Assembly (NCBI GenBank): GCA_963082875.1
Contig: OY720098.1
Coordinates: forward strand, 19,468,001-19,532,000
DNA length: 64,000 nt
Reading direction: 5' to 3'
DNA from: Corella eumyota
Lineage: Eukaryota; Chordata; Ascidiacea; Phlebobranchia; Corellidae
Made by a program: the position numbers and the translations under genes. Of this stretch, positions 59,901 through 64,000 are shown in pieces. The notes beneath the pieces are model-generated. The model did not search any database, had not been told where the DNA came from, and worked only from the letters and a program-made list of their open reading frames with translations. Position 1 is the first letter of the stretch. Every line of letters starts with the position of its first letter.

Positions 59901-62382
59901 AATTTAACCAGTAGACAATTAATTTATTTCTAAACAAAAACCTAATAGTGTAGTACTATAATCAAAAATACAATTTATACAATTTTTTATATTTTTTTTA
60001 TTTTTTGCAGAAACATATAGTGCCGCCTGATTATGCTACTTTAGAACCAGACCCAAAACAAATTTATAAATTTATTCGAACACTGTTTAGTGCAGCACAA
60101 CTAACTGCTGAGTGTGCTATTGTTACGCTTGTAAGTATTATATTTATTGTAACTTATGTAGTGATCCTCTTACCATGGTAGTTAAAAACTAGTCTATTAT
60201 TTCTTAACCAAAATTTTTTTAAACTTTTTCAATTTTTTTTTAACTATTGCACAAAAAATTGCTTTTACTCATTTGTAAAAAAATTGGAATAACATTTAAC
60301 TTAAAAGTTTTTATAATAAATATTAACCAGAAAATGATAAATATATACTATTAAATAAAAGCTTTGGTTATTGTATGTTTATAAGTTGATTTTTTATGAA
60401 TGAAGAATGTGGTCTGAGTAAAAAAGATGACATTTTCCTTTTTTGCATTATTTATTTGCTCTATATCTTATCTTTATTTTAGATGCAAAAAAATAAAATA
60501 TTTATACAATATACAACTCAAGTATTAGTTTTAATTTTTTTTGCCTTTAAAAACATGTTTTTTTTAATGTAATTTATTTAATTTATTTTTGTGCTTTTTA
60601 GATTTATGTTGAAAGGCTTTTAACTTATGCTGAGATATGCATATGCCCTGCTAATTGGAAAAGAATAATATTAGGTAAATTTTAAATTAATTTCTAAAAC
60701 TTATTTTATTTTTTCAAAATATATGTACCTAGAACTTTATAATATAAAACTTAACATTTCTAAAAAGCTAATAAATGGTATATTACTTAACTTAAACATA
60801 ACATTTATGAAAATTGTATAGGCTTATTAATTATAAGATAATGTTGCAATTTTTTGTTAAATAATTAAGGATATGTGTTTGCTACATTAAAGCTATATCT
60901 TTTGTAAGCCTATTTTTAAATTTTAAAAAACTTCTAAAATAAACCATATTTTATAATTTTCTTATTATTTGATTTTTTATATACGTCAATATAATTTTAT
61001 ATCTTTATAAAAATTATGGTATATTGTTCTATAGGACAAAAGAAAGTATATTTAAAAATAACCAAGATTGTATTTCTTTAATTTGTAACCCTACCCTACA
61101 ATAAAGCTTTAATTTCTATATTCCCTAAGTATTTGACATATTAGATTTCATTATGACAGTTTATTTTTATGTACATAATAAAGATATACTATACTCTAGA
61201 TTTTAACCAATTTTTATTAAAACATTTTGCCATGGCAATATTTAATATTTGTTTTATATATTGTTAAAATAATAAATATTAATTTAAAATAATCTAAATT
61301 GTTTTTTTTTGTAAGAAAAAACATTAAATTGAATTATTTTTTGAACTTGTTTTTTTTTGTATATTGTTTAAAAGACTGTCTTAATGTTTTTGTAAAAGGC
61401 CAGCTAATAACGGAAGTTTAATTAATTGAATTGATGGGCATTGAAGCAATTAAAACCTTATTTAAATTAAACAACAATACCTTTGACGTAAATGCTGTTT
61501 AAAAGTCAACTTATGACTTGAAGTCAAACAAATTTTTGTTTTTTTTATAAATTATTATTAATTAAATATTACATTTTTTATATAACATAATTTAGGTTTT
61601 TTTAAAAGACATATTTTTTATGTCTTAAAATGTAGAAGGTTTGCTTTAACAGTTTAATTTTGTAGCTAATTTTTTTGGCTTGATAAAAAATAGGTTTTGA
61701 TTGGATGTTACTCAATTTTTTTTTTTAAATTTAAGTGTTATGACAGTATTTACTTATCTGATATAGTATACAGATGTTATTTTACTACTTTGTTTTTCCT
61801 GTTTGAAAGGTTACTTTAGGTCTGATCTGATGAGTAATAAAAAAAACCTAAATTTTATTTAATACCTTTATTTATTTACTTGTTTTTCATTAAAAACAGT
61901 GTGTTTTTTTTGATAAAATGTTTTTTGGTATATTTGTTATCAAATGTTATCAATATTGTTGAAATTGTTTTTAAAAACGAAAAATTTTTTAAATTAACAT
62001 TAATCGTAGGAGTACAATGTTTTGTATGTAACTTATGATTATTTTTACTTGCTATATTATATTTATATTAACTGGCTTACCTATAATTTTTTAATAATTT
62101 TCTTAAATTTTACAATCTTAATTTTCAACATCTTGAAGCAATGTAGCATAGCAGCAGTGGGAATCGAACCTATGACCTCTGTTAGTGCTAGTCATAGAAC
62201 CATCAAAAACATATTTCTTGATGATATAAAAGTATTTGTAGAAAATAATAACAATTTTGTTTTAAATATTAAATATTTATTATTATAGGTGCTATCCTAC
62301 TGGCTTCCAAAGTGTGGGATGATCAAGCAGTTTGGAATGTCGATTATTGTCAGATTCTTAAAGATATTTCAGTTGAAGACAT
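56994..62382 (+). CDS. CCNY: Cyclin Y, 5' part; 3' exons beyond window
   Basis: Eight exons (56994-57177, 57816-57890, 58131-58162, 58565-58668, 59644-59737, 60011-60130, 60602-60674, 62289-62382) join in phase to about 258 codons; human cyclin Y has 341. It begins [15 protein letters not shown], a myristoylation and likely palmitoylation signal like human MGNTTSCCVSSSPK, so the protein should sit at the plasma membrane, where the human protein activates CDK14/16 kinases. [11 protein letters not shown] matches human [11 protein letters not shown]. The 14-3-3-type region [19 protein letters not shown] is kept. The cyclin box reads [18 protein letters not shown], then [20 protein letters not shown] and [19 protein letters not shown]. 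The last exon in view ends in VEDM (split codon). The remaining cyclin box and tail lie past 64,000. Confidence 0.95.
57339..57398. repeat. Perfect 28-bp inverted repeat with 4-base loop
   Basis: Left arm at 57,339-57,366 (core aaatagaataaaaattgaaa) and an exact reverse complement at 57,371-57,398, separated by aaaa. It lies in cyclin Y intron 1, 36 bases before a SINE. It would form a stable hairpin in RNA or single-stranded DNA. Confidence 0.92.
57435..57717 (+). mobile_element. SINE copy in cyclin Y intron 1
   Basis: It runs from ccggcagcttggtgtagtgg to cccacatggaggataaagat and an A-run. It is the only full copy lying in the sense direction of a plus-strand gene here. Confidence 0.92.
58126..58136 (+). 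other. CCNY: Tandem splice acceptor (NAGNAG) of cyclin Y exon 3
   Basis: The intron ends gttagtag before acgacaaaag. Both AGs give an in-frame exon: starting at 58,131 it reads L-D-D-K, at 58,134 it reads Y-D-K. Use of either would vary the protein by one residue between the N-terminal anchor and the 14-3-3 region. Confidence 0.7.
62130..62185 (-). mobile_element. Fragment of a tRNA-like SINE head
   Basis: The string agcagcagtgggaatcgaac and the following ctatgacctc match the B-box part of the SINE family in reverse orientation. Similar short fragments occur near 5,610 and 26,085. No other part of the element is present. It lies in cyclin Y intron 7, about 110 bases before exon 8. Confidence 0.5.
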
Positions 62383-63410
62383 GTAAGATATTGTTTTATT
62401 ATTAAAAGTTAAATTGTCATGCAAAAAAACTTAAAGGACTAATGTAATAAAAAGCTTAAAATACTGGTTTTTCAAATAAGTATTTATACCTAAAAATTTC
62501 TTTTTTTGACATTTTTTACGATTTATGGTGTTACTTTTTTGTCGAAAATTGATTAATTAGTTTTAGTTTAAAATCATGACTCACTATAGTTTCGCAGACA
62601 AAGAAATAATGACTAAGGGTTTAATGTTTATGACTAAGCCATTAAGTTTACATTCATAATTTTAAAGAGTGATTACACTAAAATTTTTGTAATCCATTAG
62701 TATTGTAAAATAGGGGGTTCTATGTCTTAAAAGTTAAATAAATTAGTTGGGATTCATAAATAAAAACAAAAAAACAAAAAAAATTGGTGAATTGTGAAAA
62801 TTTTTTTACATTTTTGTCTTTGTTTTAAATGTGTATAAAATATTGATTCTGGGTCACAGTTTGAATAATTGATTGTTTTATCGGGTTCAGTGATTAAGAA
62901 TGTGATTTAAATAAAAGTGTTACACCACACCACAGCTTTTTAGTGGGGGATATTGATTTTTAAATAAGGTTTAAAAATAAAAAATTGAGTAATGTTTTTT
63001 TGGTGAGATTTTTTTGACATATTTGACCAAAACCAAAATTTAAAAAAAAAAAAAAATTATTTTTTCTTGCCCAACAAATTTTTGCTTATATTAAAATCAT
63101 TTTCTAATATGTATTTCTATAGTTAATATCTTTAACTTATCCTTTTTTTAGATACAAAATATTAAGTTATTTAAAAAGCAATTAATATTAAAAATTATCG
63201 TAAACAAATAAGTTTTTAGAGAAATACACGTTATAATATAAAATCAGAAATTCGCCTATTTTTAAAAATCAAATTAACAAACTGATACTAAACAGTTATT
63301 AATTAAAAAGATAAATTTATGTGTATTACATAACTGTGTATAATATTCTGAATTAATCATTAAGTAACATTGACAATGTTGACTTTGTTATTTTGTTCTC
63401 ACATCTAGTT

Positions 63411-63472
63411 TAATGTGGTTGTGCCACTGCAAACATAATGTGCATTATGTTTGCAGTGGCACAACCACATTA
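63411..63472. repeat. Perfect 30-bp palindrome with 2-base spacer
   Basis: Left arm 63,411-63,440 (taatgtggttgtgccactgc and aaacataatg) and its exact reverse complement at 63,443-63,472, with tg between. It is less AT-rich than the intron around it. It could be a hairpin-RNA source, a fold-back duplication, or an assembly artefact. Confidence 0.92.
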
Positions 63473-63501
63473 GACAACCGATGTTGTTATAACGATTATG
63501 C

Positions 63502-63900
63502 TCAATCTAAAAATGAGTTTCTAGCGTGTTTGGAATTTATATTTTTTCAAAATTAAATTCTAAAACTTTGATTTAAAATTTAAATAGTTCTTTTTTTGCT
63601 TAATTTATTGTAAATTTAACAATAAGATAGGTATATAATTTTGTTAAAAAAAATTTTTAGAAAAAATAAAATATATAGATTTAATATTTTTTGTTCAGTC
63701 TATAAGAGCTTTTTTAGTGTGTTTTTGGAATTTATATTCTTTAAATCAAATTTTAAAATTATTGTATTATTGTCAATTAATATATAAAGTAGTGTAAACT
63801 TTATTTTTTACTAAATTTATTGTAATTTTTTTACAAAAATGAAATGCTTGCAAAAATTATAATAGATTTAAATTTTCAACAATCTAATTTGCTTACAAAA
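63502..63900. repeat. Two-copy tandem duplication, about 194-bp unit
   Basis: Diverged units share tcaatctaaaaatgag / tcagtctataagag and gtgtttggaatttatatt / gtgtttttggaatttatatt. The start of a third appears near 63,885. It is AT-rich intronic sequence. Confidence 0.6.
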
Positions 63901-64000
63901 AATAATAATTACCTTAATCTGATTGCCCTGTCTTTTAATCCTGGATTTAAAAGCAGTTATAATCCGAAATCAAAACACAAATTAGGTTTTAAACACCTGG

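Larger units (their letters stand above)
62383..64000. other. CCNY: Cyclin Y intron 8, running out of the window
   Basis: No further cyclin Y exon was recognised after 62,382, although the conserved continuation (human NELERQFLELLQFNINVP) should follow. The stretch is AT-rich and contains a perfect palindrome and a diverged two-copy tandem duplication. Confidence 0.7.

Overview
The window looks like nuclear DNA of a tunicate, most likely a Ciona species. It is very AT-rich, with short exons and small introns. It holds one receptor of the ErbB/EGFR family, and all its recognisable genes are chordate-like. It is also seeded with copies of a tRNA-derived SINE. The species call is inference from gene content and repeat style; nothing in the sequence names the organism. 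Exons were joined by hand from GT/AG sites, reading phase and protein similarity. No LTR element, virus-like element, CRISPR array or free-standing tRNA/rRNA gene was recognised.

Layout. About 1-5,300 is AT-rich non-coding DNA with a SINE end, three copies of a MITE-like element and one copy of a second repeat. From 5,334 to 12,304 on the minus strand lies an unrecognised five-exon (or longer) gene for a Pro/Ser/Asn-rich protein. It sits 379 bases downstream of an intronless snurportin-1 gene (12,684-13,571, minus). A 2.7 kb intergenic stretch separates snurportin from an intronless plus-strand gene (16,232-17,053) for a protein with two STI1-like helical modules. From 17,989 to 41,088 on the minus strand is one ErbB/EGFR receptor tyrosine kinase gene. 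I can place 29 exons in it, whose phases all join, giving 1,500 codons from the first ligand-binding domain to the stop. The signal-peptide exon was not found.

From about 41,089 to 47,613 is the ErbB 5' flank, including a 136-bp tandem array. From 47,614 to 55,395 (minus) is the ER thioredoxin-family protein ERp44, with the CRFS active site. It has two alternative endings: a near terminal exon ending in RDEL, and a distal set of three exons ending in KDEL. From 56,994 (plus, head-to-head with ERp44) begins cyclin Y. Eight exons lie in the window and the 3' end runs past it.

How the genes relate. Snurportin carries spliceosomal snRNPs into the nucleus. ErbB is a growth-factor receptor, ERp44 does thiol-mediated quality control in the early secretory pathway, and cyclin Y is a membrane-anchored cyclin. 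They are neighbours rather than a pathway. Points worth a second look are the duplicated ERp44 terminal exon, the excess of the palindrome TGACGTCA in the ErbB locus, two perfect long hairpins in cyclin Y introns, and the SINE load of ERp44, where most 3'-half introns carry one copy, all antisense to the gene.
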